64,000 nucleotides of DNA, from contig NZ_CP133771.1 of the NCBI RefSeq assembly GCF_031348265.1, forward strand, positions 6,820,001 to 6,884,000. The letters run 5' to 3'. This stretch comes from Streptomyces collinus (GTDB lineage: Bacteria > Actinomycetota > Actinomycetes > Streptomycetales > Streptomycetaceae). Under the pieces are notes generated by a model, which worked only from the letters and a program-made list of their open reading frames with translations, had not been told where the DNA came from and ran no database searches. Below, one piece after another: positions 33,711 to 42,581 of this stretch. The position numbers and the translations under genes are program-made. Numbering within the stretch: the first letter of the stretch is position 1; every line of letters starts with the position of its first letter.

Positions 33711-34811
33711 TTACCGGTGGTTCGCCAGCTTGGCCGCGTCGCGGGCGAGAGCGGTGAGCCGGGAGATGGCCCGGAAGTACTTCTTGCGGTAGCCGCCGTT
33801 CAGCATCTCGTCGCTGAACAGCTGGTCGAAGGGCAGGCCGGAGGCCAGCACGGGCACCTCGCGGTCGTACAGCCGGTCCGCGAGGACGACCAGCCTCAGG
33901 GCCGTCGACTGGTCGGGAACCGGCCGCACACCGGTGAGGCACACGGCCCGGATCCCGTCCGTCAGAGCGCCGTACCGGCTGGGGTGGACGCGGGCCAGAT
34001 GTTCCAGGAGGGGCGAGAACGCGTCGAGGGAGGCACCCTCGGTCGCGTGCGCCACGCCGGTCACCTCCTCGTCGGAATACGGCGGCGGCGCCTCGGGCAG
34101 ACCGCGGTGGCGGTAGTCCTCGCCGTCGATGCGCAGGGCCCGGAAGTGGGCCGACAGCCCCTGGATCTCCCGCAGGAAGTCGGCCGCCGCGAACCGGCCC
34201 TCGCCGAGCTTGCCGGGCAGCGTGTTGGAGGTGGCGGCGAGGGCCACGCCCGCGTCGACCAGCTTGCCGAGCAGGGTGGACACCAGGACGGTGTCACCCG
34301 GGTCGTCGAGCTCGAACTCGTCGATGCACAGCAGGCGGTGACCGGACAGCGTCCGGACGGTCTGCTGGAACCCGAGGGCGCCGACCAGGTTGGTCAGCTC
34401 CACGAACGTGCCGAACGCCTTCAGCCCGGGCTCGGCCGGGGTGGCGTGCCACAGGGAGGCCAGCAGGTGGGTCTTGCCCACGCCGTAGCCGCCGTCGAGG
34501 TAGACGCCGCGCGGGCCCGCCGGAGCCTTCTTCGGCGCCTTGCCGAAGCCGAACAGCCGCCGCTTGCCGGAGCCCCCGGCCGCCGCGCCGAGGCCGGCCG
34601 CGAAACCCTCCAGGACCCGCACCGCCTCGGTCTGGCTGGGCTGGTTCGGGTCGGGGATGTACGTGCTGAAGCGGACCGAGTCGAACCGCGGCGGCGGCAC
34701 CATCTCGGCGACCAGCCGGTCCGCGGGGACATGCGGCTCACGGGCGCACAGGGACAGCGGGGCCGGGTCGGTTATGGGGCCGCTTCCGGAGGGGGCCAGG
34801 GGAGAAGACAC
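33711..34811 (-). CDS. zapE: AFG1/ZapE-type AAA ATPase
   Basis: A 366-residue P-loop ATPase of the AFG1/ZapE family, linked to cell division in Gram-negatives and to mitochondrial protein quality control in eukaryotes. Walker A is GGYGVGKTHLL (~107-117), Walker B is LLCIDEFELDDPGD, and sensor/arginine motifs follow in VALAATSNTLP and GLPFDQLFSDEMLNGGYRKKYFRAISRL. A basic insert (GSGKRRLFGFGKAPKKAP) precedes Walker A, and the Y-L-D-G-G-x-G-x-G-K-T context is typical. GTG at 34811 is accepted although the upstream site is weak. It is divergent from the RibD-like reductase gene. The symbol follows homology; the role in a mycelial actinomycete is not established here. Confidence 0.87.
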   Translation of the reverse strand: MSSPLAPSGSGPITDPAPLSLCAREPHVPADRLVAEMVPPPRFDSVRFSTYIPDPNQPSQTEAVRVLEGFAAGLGAAAGGSGKRRLFGFGKAPKKAPAGPRGVYLDGGYGVGKTHLLASLWHATPAEPGLKAFGTFVELTNLVGALGFQQTVRTLSGHRLLCIDEFELDDPGDTVLVSTLLGKLVDAGVALAATSNTLPGKLGEGRFAAADFLREIQGLSAHFRALRIDGEDYRHRGLPEAPPPYSDEEVTGVAHATEGASLDAFSPLLEHLARVHPSRYGALTDGIRAVCLTGVRPVPDQSTALRLVVLADRLYDREVPVLASGLPFDQLFSDEMLNGGYRKKYFRAISRLTALARDAAKLANHR

Positions 34812-34848
34812 GGTTCACCATGCTACGGCGCGTGGAACACTGCACGGC

Positions 34849-35664
34849 ATGCGACGTCTGTTCCCTGTGACCGATGAAACAGCAGCTCCGGCGCCGGGCG
34901 GCGGGTCCGGCGAGGGCGCCGGGCGGGAGTGGAGCCTGGAGGAGCTGGCCGCCGCGTACGCCTATCCCGAGCCGGGGCCCGGGGACCCGGCGCCGTGGCT
35001 GCGCGCGAACATGGTGTCCACGCTGGACGGGGCCGCCCAGCACGAGGGCCGTTCGCAGCCCATCTCCAGCGCCACCGACATGCGGATCTTCGGCACGCTG
35101 CGGGCGCTCGCGGACGTCGTGGTCGTCGGCGCGGAGACGGTACGCAAGGAGGGTTACCGGCCGGCACGCGCGCGTGAGGACTTCGCGGCGATGCGGGAGG
35201 CGGCCGGGCAGCAGCCCGCACCCGCGATCGCCGTGGTCACCGCCGGCCTCGACCTGGACTTCTCGCTGCCGCTGTTCACCTCGCCCTTGGTGCCCACCCT
35301 GATCCTCACGGGAGCCTCGGCCGCCCCGGACCGGGTCGCCGCCGCCGAGCGGGCGGGCGCCCGGGTGGTGACCGCCGGAGACGGCATCGGCGTGGATCCC
35401 GCCCGTGCCGTCCGGGCCCTCGCCGACCTCGGCCACACCCGGCTGCTCACCGAGGGCGGCCCGCGGCTGCTCGGGCAGATCGTCGCGGCCGGCGTGCTCG
35501 ACGAGCTGTGCCTGACCGTCGCTCCGATGCTCACGGCGGGCGAGGCGCAGCGCATCGCCGGGGGGCCCGCGGTGACGGTCCCGCACCGTCTCGGGCTGGT
35601 GTCGATGCTGGAGGAGGACGGCTTCCTGTTCACGCGGTACGGGCGGACCGGGCCGGCGTACTGA
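34849..35664 (+). CDS. RibD C-terminal/dihydrofolate-reductase-like pyrimidine reductase
   Basis: A 271-residue NADPH-dependent reductase related to the C-terminal domain of RibD. The core has LRANMVSTLDGAAQHEGRSQPIS, the conserved DMRIFGTLRALADVVVVGAETVRKEGYRP, and the C-terminal HTRLLTEGGPRLLGQIVAAGVLDELCLTVAPMLTAG signature. RibD reductases act on a 5-amino-6-ribosylaminouracil phosphate in riboflavin synthesis; many stand-alone homologues in actinobacteria have unknown substrates. No deaminase domain is attached and no rib genes are nearby, so the precise role is open. The start is ATG at 34849. Confidence 0.85.
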   Translation: MRRLFPVTDETAAPAPGGGSGEGAGREWSLEELAAAYAYPEPGPGDPAPWLRANMVSTLDGAAQHEGRSQPISSATDMRIFGTLRALADVVVVGAETVRKEGYRPARAREDFAAMREAAGQQPAPAIAVVTAGLDLDFSLPLFTSPLVPTLILTGASAAPDRVAAAERAGARVVTAGDGIGVDPARAVRALADLGHTRLLTEGGPRLLGQIVAAGVLDELCLTVAPMLTAGEAQRIAGGPAVTVPHRLGLVSMLEEDGFLFTRYGRTGPAY

Positions 35665-35906
35665 AACGCCGGGGCCGGGGTACAAGGGGTCGGCGGCCGG
35701 GAAGGCGACCGGCCGGTACGTCCGCAAGCGCGGGTAAACGCTGCCGTTGGTCCGTTCATCGTGGTATATGCCGTTCCGTTTGGGTTTCGGAGGGCACACT
35801 GGATCCGGCAGTACCCGTGCGAACGCGGGGCAGGATGGTTTCCGCAGGGCCCGGTGCGGCCCGCCGGAGGAGTGGGGCCTCGGCCCCGGAGCAGAAGGGG
35901 CGCCTG

Positions 35907-36380
35907 GTGTTCACAAGCGTATTGATGATCGAGAAGGCGCTGACGTCCGCCGACGTGGAGTTCGTCACCACCTTGCACGGGGAGGAGCAGGTCTCCTTCC
36001 AGGTGCTGCTGCAGCCGCGCGGCGAGCAGGCGGACCGCTTGTTGCGGGCCATCGACGACGTGGCGCTCGGCGAGCTCGACGAGGCCGTCCGCGAGGGCGA
36101 GACGCCGGAGGGGGAGGAGGCGCTGAGCGTGGGGCAGCGGGCGCTGGAGGTGTCACTCGCCGCGCTGCGCTCCTCGGGCAGCCCCGCGGAGGGGCGGCTG
36201 ATCGAGGACCATCCGCTGGACGCGCTGAGGTCGCTGGTGGAGGAGGCCGGGGCCGACGAGGTCATCGTGCTGACCGATCCGCACTACGTGGAGGAGTTCT
36301 TCCACCGGGACTGGGCCTCTCGGGCCCGGCACAAGGTGGGGGTGCCGGTGCTGAAGCTGTTCTCGCACAGCAAGGCGTAG
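35907..36380 (+). CDS. Conserved actinobacterial protein, sometimes labelled indole-3-glycerol phosphate synthase
   Basis: A 157-residue soluble protein starting VFTSVLMIEKALTSADVEFV. It lacks the length and active-site Lys/Glu pattern of a real TrpC barrel (~260 residues), so that historical label is probably wrong. The visible pattern, an N-terminal strand-helix pair, an acidic middle (DVALGELDEAVREGETPEGEE) and a C-terminal EEAGADEVIVLTDPHYVEEFFHRDWASRA followed by GVPVLKLFSH, resembles a universal-stress-protein-like alpha/beta fold. GTG at 35907 follows AAGGGG; ATG at 35925 is an alternative. It precedes murC on the same strand but with a 141-bp gap. Confidence 0.75.
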   Translation: MFTSVLMIEKALTSADVEFVTTLHGEEQVSFQVLLQPRGEQADRLLRAIDDVALGELDEAVREGETPEGEEALSVGQRALEVSLAALRSSGSPAEGRLIEDHPLDALRSLVEEAGADEVIVLTDPHYVEEFFHRDWASRARHKVGVPVLKLFSHSKA

Positions 36381-36521
36381 GGGAGGATCAGCGGGGGATT
36401 GCCGGGTGCGGGCCGCCCGTGGCCGTCCGCACGGTTCCCCGCGCCCCTGATGGGCAGGCCGGCCGCGCGCACGCAATAGGCTTGGCCCCGCAACCCTCGC
36501 CACCCGAACTTGGAGACACGC

Positions 36522-37913
36522 ATGGCAGCCGGCCTTCCTCCCGCCATGGACCGACCGCACTTCATCGGGATCGGTGGGGCCGGGATGTCGGGGATCGCGA
36601 AGATCCTCGCGCAGCGCGGGGCCGTCGTGGCCGGCAGCGACGCCAAGGAGTCGGCCACGGCCGAGGCGCTGCGGGCGCTGGGGGCGACCGTGCACATCGG
36701 GCACGCGGCCGAGCACCTCGCCGACGACGCCAGCTGTGTGGTCGTGTCCTCGGCGATCCGGCAGGACAACCCCGAGCTGGCCCGCGCGGCCGAGCTCGGC
36801 ATCCCCGTCGTCCACCGCTCCGACGCGCTCGCGGCGCTGATGGACGGACTGCGGCCGATCGCCGTCGCCGGTACGCACGGCAAGACGACCACGACGTCGA
36901 TGCTGGCCGTGGCGCTGAGCGAGCTGGGTCTGAAGCCCTCGTACGCGATCGGCGGGGACCTGGACGCGCCCGGATCCAACGCGCTGCACGGCGAGGGCGA
37001 GATCTTCGTCGCCGAGGCGGACGAATCGGACCGAAGCTTCCACAAGTACGCCCCCGACGTCGCGATCGTCCTGAACGTCGAGCTCGACCACCACGCCAAC
37101 TACGCGTCGATGGACGAGATCTACGCCTCGTTCGAGACGTTTGTGGACCGGATCACCGAGGGCGGCACGCTGGTGATCGCCGCCGACCACGACGGCGCCC
37201 GGGAGCTGACGCGCCGGGTCGCCGGGCGCGGCGTGCGCGTGGTGACCTACGGCGAGTCCGAGGACGCCGGCGTGCGCATCCTGTCGGTCGTGCCGCAGGG
37301 GCTGAAGAGCCAGGTCACCGTGGTGCTGGAGGGACAGGAGCTGACCTTCGCGGTCTCCGTCCCCGGCCGGCACTACGCGCACAACGCGGTCGCCGCGCTG
37401 GCGGCGGGCGTGGCCCTCGGCGTCCCAGCGGCCGAGCTGGCCACGGCGATCGCCGCGTACACGGGCGTGAAGCGGCGGCTCCAGCTGAAGGGCGAGGCCG
37501 CGGGCGTGCAGGTCATCGACTCCTACGCGCACCACCCCACCGAGATGACCGCCGACCTGGAGGCCATGCGCGCGGCGGCCGGTGACGCCCGGATCCTGGT
37601 TGTCTTCCAGCCTCACCTGTTCTCGCGGACGCAGGAACTGGGCAAGGAGATGGGCCAGGCCCTCGCCCTCGCGGACGCCTCGGTCGTGCTGGACATCTAC
37701 CCGGCCCGCGAGGACCCGATCCCGGGCGTGACGAGCGAGCTGATCATCGAGGCGGCCCGGGCGGCGGGCGCCGACGTGACGCCGGTGCACGACAAGGCGG
37801 ACGTCCCGTCGGTCGTCGCGGGAATGGCGAAGCCGGGTGATCTCGTTCTCACCATGGGAGCGGGCGACGTCACCGACCTCGGCCCGCAGATCCTGGACCG
37901 TCTGTCGAACTGA
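36522..37913 (+). CDS. murC: UDP-N-acetylmuramate--L-alanine ligase
   Basis: Adds L-alanine to UDP-MurNAc in the cytoplasm, the first amino-acid step of peptidoglycan precursor synthesis. The 463-residue protein has the N-terminal UDP-binding GIGGAGMSGIAKI, the ATP-binding GTHGKTTTTSMLA, the Mur motif EADESDRSF with the carbamylated-Lys region, NVELDHHANY, and the C-terminal SYAHHPTEM. GGAG at 36512-36515 sets ATG 36522 as the start; an upstream in-frame TTG would leave no such site. It lies outside the dcw cluster here, followed by msrB after 14 bp, with which it probably forms an operon. Streptomycetes often have murC away from the dcw cluster, as I recall. Confidence 0.95.
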   Translation: MAAGLPPAMDRPHFIGIGGAGMSGIAKILAQRGAVVAGSDAKESATAEALRALGATVHIGHAAEHLADDASCVVVSSAIRQDNPELARAAELGIPVVHRSDALAALMDGLRPIAVAGTHGKTTTTSMLAVALSELGLKPSYAIGGDLDAPGSNALHGEGEIFVAEADESDRSFHKYAPDVAIVLNVELDHHANYASMDEIYASFETFVDRITEGGTLVIAADHDGARELTRRVAGRGVRVVTYGESEDAGVRILSVVPQGLKSQVTVVLEGQELTFAVSVPGRHYAHNAVAALAAGVALGVPAAELATAIAAYTGVKRRLQLKGEAAGVQVIDSYAHHPTEMTADLEAMRAAAGDARILVVFQPHLFSRTQELGKEMGQALALADASVVLDIYPAREDPIPGVTSELIIEAARAAGADVTPVHDKADVPSVVAGMAKPGDLVLTMGAGDVTDLGPQILDRLSN

Positions 37914-37927
37914 GGGGCTGGAAGCTC

Positions 37928-38335
37928 ATGGCGTACGACGTCGAGAAGCCGGATGAGCAGTGGCGCGTGGAGCTGAGCCCGGGCGAGTACGCGGTCCTGC
38001 GGCAGGCGGCCACCGAGCCCGCCTTCACCGGTGAGTACACCGACACCAAGACCCGGGGCGTCTACTCCTGCCGGGCCTGCGGCGCGGACCTGTTCACCTC
38101 GGAGACCAAGTTCGAGTCGCACTGCGGCTGGCCGTCCTTCTTCGACCCCAAGGACACCGACGCGGTGGAGCTGATCGAGGACCGCTCGCACGGCATGGTG
38201 CGGACCGAGGTGCGGTGCGCCCGGTGCGGCTCGCACCTCGGCCACGTGTTCGAGGGTGAGGGGTATTCGACGCCCACGGACCAGCGGTACTGCATCAACT
38301 CGATCGCGCTGCGGCTGGCCCCCGAGCAGGGCTGA
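37928..38335 (+). CDS. msrB: Methionine-R-sulfoxide reductase B
   Basis: Reduces the R epimer of methionine sulfoxide in proteins, using thioredoxin-type reductants, in the cytoplasm. The 135-residue protein is full length. Structural zinc is bound by two CxxC pairs, Cys48/Cys51 (CRAC) and Cys97/Cys100 (CARC). The catalytic Cys122 is in QRYCINSIAL, and Cys66 in SHCGWPSFF may act as resolving cysteine. It starts 14 bp after murC. Confidence 0.96.
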   Translation: MAYDVEKPDEQWRVELSPGEYAVLRQAATEPAFTGEYTDTKTRGVYSCRACGADLFTSETKFESHCGWPSFFDPKDTDAVELIEDRSHGMVRTEVRCARCGSHLGHVFEGEGYSTPTDQRYCINSIALRLAPEQG

Positions 38336-38343
38336 GCCGGCGC

Positions 38344-41256
38344 TCAGCGGATCCGGCACTCCTGCTGTGTGAGGCGCATCGTGTTTCCCGCGGTGCGCCT
38401 GCACAGCACCCAGGTCTCGGACGTGCCGTCTTGGGCGCGGCTGACCTGCTTGAGGACGATGCTGTGGCCGGTGCGGTCGCCGTAGAGCGGCGCGCCGGTG
38501 AAGTCGATGGTGCCGGTGGCCATGCCCTCGATCTTGACGTTGCGCAGGTTCACCCAGGTCGAGGCGCGGCTCTGCGGCCGGTCGCCGCTGGTGGCCGCCC
38601 AGAACAGGGCGCGGGTCGCGTCATGGGCGAGGGCGGTCTGGCCGCTGGCCAGGGCCGGGCTGTCGTGACGCAGGCGATGGCCCCGCAGCCCCGGCAGGTG
38701 CTCGGCGGCGTCCTGGTAGAAAGCCGTGGTGTCGGCGGCCTTCTCCAGCTCCGCGAGGGCCGCGTGGTACAGCGTGACCTCCGGCGCGACGGAATGGCCG
38801 CCGCCGGCGAAGTCGGCCTTGGACAGGTCGTCGCCGGTGAGGATGGCCAGGGGCTTTCCGGCGCAGCCCGGCTCGGTGCCCAGCTGGGTCATCAGGGGGT
38901 CGATGTCCTCCACCCGGCCCGCGAAGTAGATCACGGACGGGATCCGGCCGCCCCGGCAGATCTCCTGGGCGTGCGAGCGGAGTTCCGGCTTGCCGCCGCT
39001 GAGGGTGTAGCGGCGCTGCGGGAGCGGGGTGAAGCCCTGGCGGCGCAGCATCCCCTGGCCGTAGCGCGCCTGTTCGTCGGTGTAGAGGTCGTCGGTCCTC
39101 GCCGTGTCACGGGCCAGGACGAGGGCGTACTGCCGCCGGTCGGGTCTGCGCAACTGGGCGGCGATCAGGCCGAGTTGCCGGGTCTGCCACTCGTCCGTGG
39201 CGGCCAGGCTGAACCAGTTGGCGAACTCGCGGGGCAGATAGGTCGCGGAGTTCGTGCCGGAGACGACCGGCAGGCCGGCTTCCATGAGGGTGCGGGTCGT
39301 CGCCCGGCTCGACTTCAGGTCGCGGCCGGTGCCGACGACCCCGACCACGGTCGGGTCGTGGGCGGCGTACGCGGCGATCGCCTTCGCCATCTCCTCCTGG
39401 TGGCCCAGGTCCACGCCGCCGTTGGCGATCAGGACGCGCAGCTTCACGCTGGAGTTCTCGTTGATGACGGCCTGTGCCAGATACACGCCGGCCAGTTCCT
39501 CGGCACCCTTCACCAGGGAGGAGCCGGCCGAGGTGTCGGCGCTGAGCGGCCCGGCGTAGACGACGGTGACGTACTTCCCGGCGTGCCGGGCGAGGACACC
39601 GGCGTTCTGCCGGGCGATGCGGTCCTCCAGGTCGGCCACCGTCCAGGGCGTCTCGTCGCCGGCCGTGAGCGCCCTGACGTCGTCGTCGCCCGGCTCGGGG
39701 GCGGGCAGCCAGTCGGCGAAGCGGACCTCGTCCGTCGCTATGCCGATGCACTCCGTGCGGCCGTCGGGTCCCTGCTCCCGCCGGGAGTCGCGGTTGGCGG
39801 TGAGCACCGACGCCGAGCAGTAGCGGTCGTTCAGGGCGTCGGCCCGCATGACGGTCCCCGCGGACAGCAGGGCGATCACCAGGACCAGGGTGTGCAGGGC
39901 CCACACCAGCCGGGCGAGCGTCGGCCGGGCGGAGGCCCGCAGATGGCGGCGGCCCTCCTCGACCGGACCCAGCTGGTCGTGCGGCAGCGGGATCTTCATC
40001 ACCCACGGCAGGACGGACCGTTCCCGGCTGGGTGACTGCTCGGCGCGCAGGTTGCGGCCCCACTCGCGGTACCAGGTGCGCAGCCGGACGCCGAACGTGG
40101 GCGGCGCGGTCTCGGGGGCGGGGGCCGTCTGGACGACGCTGCGCTCCAGGAGCGGCACGTCGTCCGTGCGCACCGCGGCGACCACGAGCAGCGGGTCGAG
40201 CTCGCTGCGCCGGCTGCGGACGTCGCTGACGGCCCGGATCAGCTCGATGCCGCCGTTGCGGTCGTCCGCGTGCGGCAGGAACAGCATCGGCGGGCGCGGC
40301 CGTTTGAAGCCGCGCAGGTCCCAGCTCCAGCGACGGTGGTTGTCCCGCAGATCCTCGCGCAGCGCCAGCACGCACAGCTGGAGGTGGAAGTCGCCGCCCG
40401 CCGTGAGCGCCTCGGCCACGTCGTAGGCCCGGGCCGCGATCGCCTTCCAGGAGCGCACCGGCCGCAGCAGCGACACCTCGGTGGACTCCTCCTGGTCCGC
40501 CGCCCTCAGGAAGGTCGTCGTCATGAACCAGCGGCTCTCCCGGCGCAGCCACAGGAAGATCGGGGCCCGCCCCGGCAGGACGTAGTTGAGGACGGTCAGC
40601 AGCAGCAGGAAGGCGAGACCGGCGCCCACCGCCACGTACCACTCGCTGCGGGCGAGGAGCGCGGCGAGCACGGTCACGAGGCTCGCCGGGAGGATGTGCG
40701 CCATGTCGAACAGCGGCAGCCCCGAACGCCAGCGGGCGGTGTTCTTCGGCCGCCAGCGCTGCTGCGCCAGCTCGTTGAGCAGTCGCTGCCGCTGGTCCTG
40801 TCCGGCCTCGGGGCTGTCCGGGGCGGGCGCCGGCCAGCTGTCGCCGAGGGCCGCGACCGCGTCGTCGATGGCGTGCACCAGCCGCAGCCGCGGGAAGGCG
40901 TAGCGCCGGTAGACCGCCTTCGGGCCGCCCCACCTGCGCGGGTCGCTCAGCGCCCGCACCAGGGCGGCGGCCCGGCGGACCTCCGTGGTGCCCTCGTAGG
41001 TGTCCTGGACCACCGCGCAGCGCGTGCCGTGCGCCTCCTGGCCCGCGTGCAGCTGCCGGACCAGCCCGGCCACCGCGTCGTCGTCGCCGTTCTCCTGCGC
41101 GTGCACGACGAACACCGGCATCGGCGGTTCGGTGCTGCGGCGGAAGTCCTGGATGAGGATTTCGAGCTGGTTCTGGAGGTGGCGCCCGGCGTCGCTCTCC
41201 GGCATGCCGTCATGGCCGCCAGGGCAGTCGGGCGGCGTGCGATCGGCGTTCACCAT
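38344..41256 (-). CDS. Large membrane-anchored protein with a periplasmic-binding-protein (HAAT-like) module
   Basis: A 970-residue protein, three modules in order. Residues ~30-190 are soluble and charged, with MPVFVVHAQENGDDDAVAGLVRQL resembling the start of a nucleotide-binding or STAND-like fold, but no Walker A is present. A hydrophobic pair at ~190-235 and a helix at ~445-470 span the membrane, with a large cytosolic part between them (~235-440). The last ~480 residues, outside the membrane, begin with RYCSASVLTANRDSR and hold a type I periplasmic-binding fold (VVYAGPLSADTSAGSSLVKGAEELAGVYLAQAVIN ... VVGVVGTGRDLKSSRATTRTLMEAGLPVVSGTNSA) like branched-chain amino acid binding proteins. 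ATG at 41256 has GGGGG upstream. No ABC transporter gene is adjacent, so a sensing role is more likely than transport. Confidence 0.8.
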   Translation of the reverse strand: MVNADRTPPDCPGGHDGMPESDAGRHLQNQLEILIQDFRRSTEPPMPVFVVHAQENGDDDAVAGLVRQLHAGQEAHGTRCAVVQDTYEGTTEVRRAAALVRALSDPRRWGGPKAVYRRYAFPRLRLVHAIDDAVAALGDSWPAPAPDSPEAGQDQRQRLLNELAQQRWRPKNTARWRSGLPLFDMAHILPASLVTVLAALLARSEWYVAVGAGLAFLLLLTVLNYVLPGRAPIFLWLRRESRWFMTTTFLRAADQEESTEVSLLRPVRSWKAIAARAYDVAEALTAGGDFHLQLCVLALREDLRDNHRRWSWDLRGFKRPRPPMLFLPHADDRNGGIELIRAVSDVRSRRSELDPLLVVAAVRTDDVPLLERSVVQTAPAPETAPPTFGVRLRTWYREWGRNLRAEQSPSRERSVLPWVMKIPLPHDQLGPVEEGRRHLRASARPTLARLVWALHTLVLVIALLSAGTVMRADALNDRYCSASVLTANRDSRREQGPDGRTECIGIATDEVRFADWLPAPEPGDDDVRALTAGDETPWTVADLEDRIARQNAGVLARHAGKYVTVVYAGPLSADTSAGSSLVKGAEELAGVYLAQAVINENSSVKLRVLIANGGVDLGHQEEMAKAIAAYAAHDPTVVGVVGTGRDLKSSRATTRTLMEAGLPVVSGTNSATYLPREFANWFSLAATDEWQTRQLGLIAAQLRRPDRRQYALVLARDTARTDDLYTDEQARYGQGMLRRQGFTPLPQRRYTLSGGKPELRSHAQEICRGGRIPSVIYFAGRVEDIDPLMTQLGTEPGCAGKPLAILTGDDLSKADFAGGGHSVAPEVTLYHAALAELEKAADTTAFYQDAAEHLPGLRGHRLRHDSPALASGQTALAHDATRALFWAATSGDRPQSRASTWVNLRNVKIEGMATGTIDFTGAPLYGDRTGHSIVLKQVSRAQDGTSETWVLCRRTAGNTMRLTQQECRIR

Positions 41257-41642
41257 GGGCAACCCCCGTTTACCTTCGGTGACTCACGAGGTTAACCGGT
41301 GCCGTTGGGGTGCGAGCGGGTGATGCGCGAACTCTTGTCCCATCCGGGTGATTGACGCCGCCCGCCCGGAACCTCTCACGGGCGCGACGTGGTCCTGGGA
41401 GGAGGTGTCGGTACCGGTGCAGGCCCTGTGGGTCGTGCTGTCGGATGCCCGGTACGCCGACGCGGTGCCGCTCGGACCGTGGGGACGTCAAGGTGCTACG
41501 GGAGGAGTAGCACCGCAACCATCCCCCGGCCCGGGGGAGTTCGGGCCGCCGGTTCGCTGGGCATCGTGTCAGGGGGCGTGGCCGCGCCGTCCCGGAGGGG
41601 GAGCGGGCGGGCCGTGCCGTCCGGGCGAAGGGATGAGAAGCC
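41257..41642. other. 386-bp gap with stem-loops upstream of the DyP gene
   Basis: No convincing gene, although an open frame from GTG 41348 has protein-like composition for about 55 codons (EPLTGATWSWEEVSVPVQAL) and could be a short or decayed gene. The hairpin GGTGCTA (41492-41498) with TAGCACC (41508-41514) places GGGAGGAG, a Shine-Dalgarno-like sequence, in its loop. It is followed by overlapping GC stems CCCCC-N5-GGGGG and CGGCCCG/CGGGCCG. Together this could be a structured leader of the DyP gene, but no known riboswitch was recognised. Confidence 0.4.
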
Positions 41643-42581
41643 ATGACGTCACCGCTGCCCTCCGAAGAGACGCTGCCGCAACCGGTCCTGAACCCGCCGG
41701 CGTCGGTCGCGGTGTTCCTGGTCGCCACGATCGCACCCGGCGGGGAGAGCGCCGTACGGGAGGTGCTGGGCTCCCTCGCGGGCCTGGTGCGCTCCGTCGG
41801 CTTCCCCAGCCCCGACGGCGGGCTGGGCTGCGTCGCCGGAGTCGGGTACCGGGCGTGGGGCCGGCTGTTCGACGGTCCGCGGCCCGCCGAACTGCACCCG
41901 TTCCGCGAGCTGGCCGGGCCCCGGCACCACGCGCCGTCCACCCCCGGCGACCTGTTCCTGCACATCAGGGCCGCCCGCACCGACCTGTGCTTCGCGCTCG
42001 CCGCCGAACTGGTGCGGCGGCTGCGCGGCGCGGTCACCGTGCGGGACGAGACGCAGGCCTTCTCCTACTTCGACTCGCGCAACCTGCTCGGCTTCGTCGA
42101 CGGCACGGAGAACCCGGTCGGGCCGGCCGCGGCCGACGCGGCACTGGTCGGTGCGGAGGATCCCGGCTTCCGGGGTGGCAGTTACGCGCTGGTGCAGAAG
42201 TACCTGCACGACGTGGACGCCTGGGACGCCCTCGCCGTCGAGGCGCAGGAGAAGGTGATAGGCCGCACCAAGCTCACCAACCTGGAACTCGACGCGCCCG
42301 GTTCGCACAAGGACGTCAACACCGTCCTCGGCCCCGACGGAGCGGAGCAGAAGATCCTGCGGTCGGCGATGCCGTTCGGCAGGCCCGGACACGGAGAGTT
42401 CGGCACGTACTTCGTGGCCTATGCGCGCACCCCCGCGATACCCGAGACGATGCTGCGCAAGATGTTCCTGGGCGGGCCGGGCTCGGGGCCCGACCCGCTG
42501 CTGGACTACTCGCGCGCCGTCACCGGCAGTCTGTTCTTCATCCCGCCGGCGGACTTCCTGGAGGCGCTGCCCGGCGGCTGA
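41643..42581 (+). CDS. DyP-type haem peroxidase (class B)
   Basis: A 312-residue dye-decolorising peroxidase that uses haem b and hydrogen peroxide. Residues match the well-studied class B enzyme DypB: Asp153 in the GFVDGTENP motif, the distal Arg240 (ILRSAMPFG), and the proximal haem ligand His222 (PGSHKDVN). No Tat signal is seen at the N-terminus, which begins with acidic residues, so the enzyme may be cytosolic or packed in an encapsulin; no encapsulin gene lies in this window and the C-terminus is ordinary. ATG at 41643. Its 3' end overlaps the convergent apbE-like gene by 76 bp. Confidence 0.9.
   Translation: MTSPLPSEETLPQPVLNPPASVAVFLVATIAPGGESAVREVLGSLAGLVRSVGFPSPDGGLGCVAGVGYRAWGRLFDGPRPAELHPFRELAGPRHHAPSTPGDLFLHIRAARTDLCFALAAELVRRLRGAVTVRDETQAFSYFDSRNLLGFVDGTENPVGPAAADAALVGAEDPGFRGGSYALVQKYLHDVDAWDALAVEAQEKVIGRTKLTNLELDAPGSHKDVNTVLGPDGAEQKILRSAMPFGRPGHGEFGTYFVAYARTPAIPETMLRKMFLGGPGSGPDPLLDYSRAVTGSLFFIPPADFLEALPGG

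Noticed and set aside
35907..36380. Indole-3-glycerol phosphate synthase
   Set aside because: Too short for a TrpC barrel and without its active-site pattern; no trp genes nearby.
38431..40035. 534-codon plus-strand frame
   Set aside because: Shadow opposite the 970-residue membrane protein; composition is atypical and no motif is present.
41460..41560. Known riboswitch (cobalamin, TPP, SAM, c-di-AMP or T-box)
   Set aside because: None of the conserved core elements of these classes could be found; only generic stem-loops are visible.
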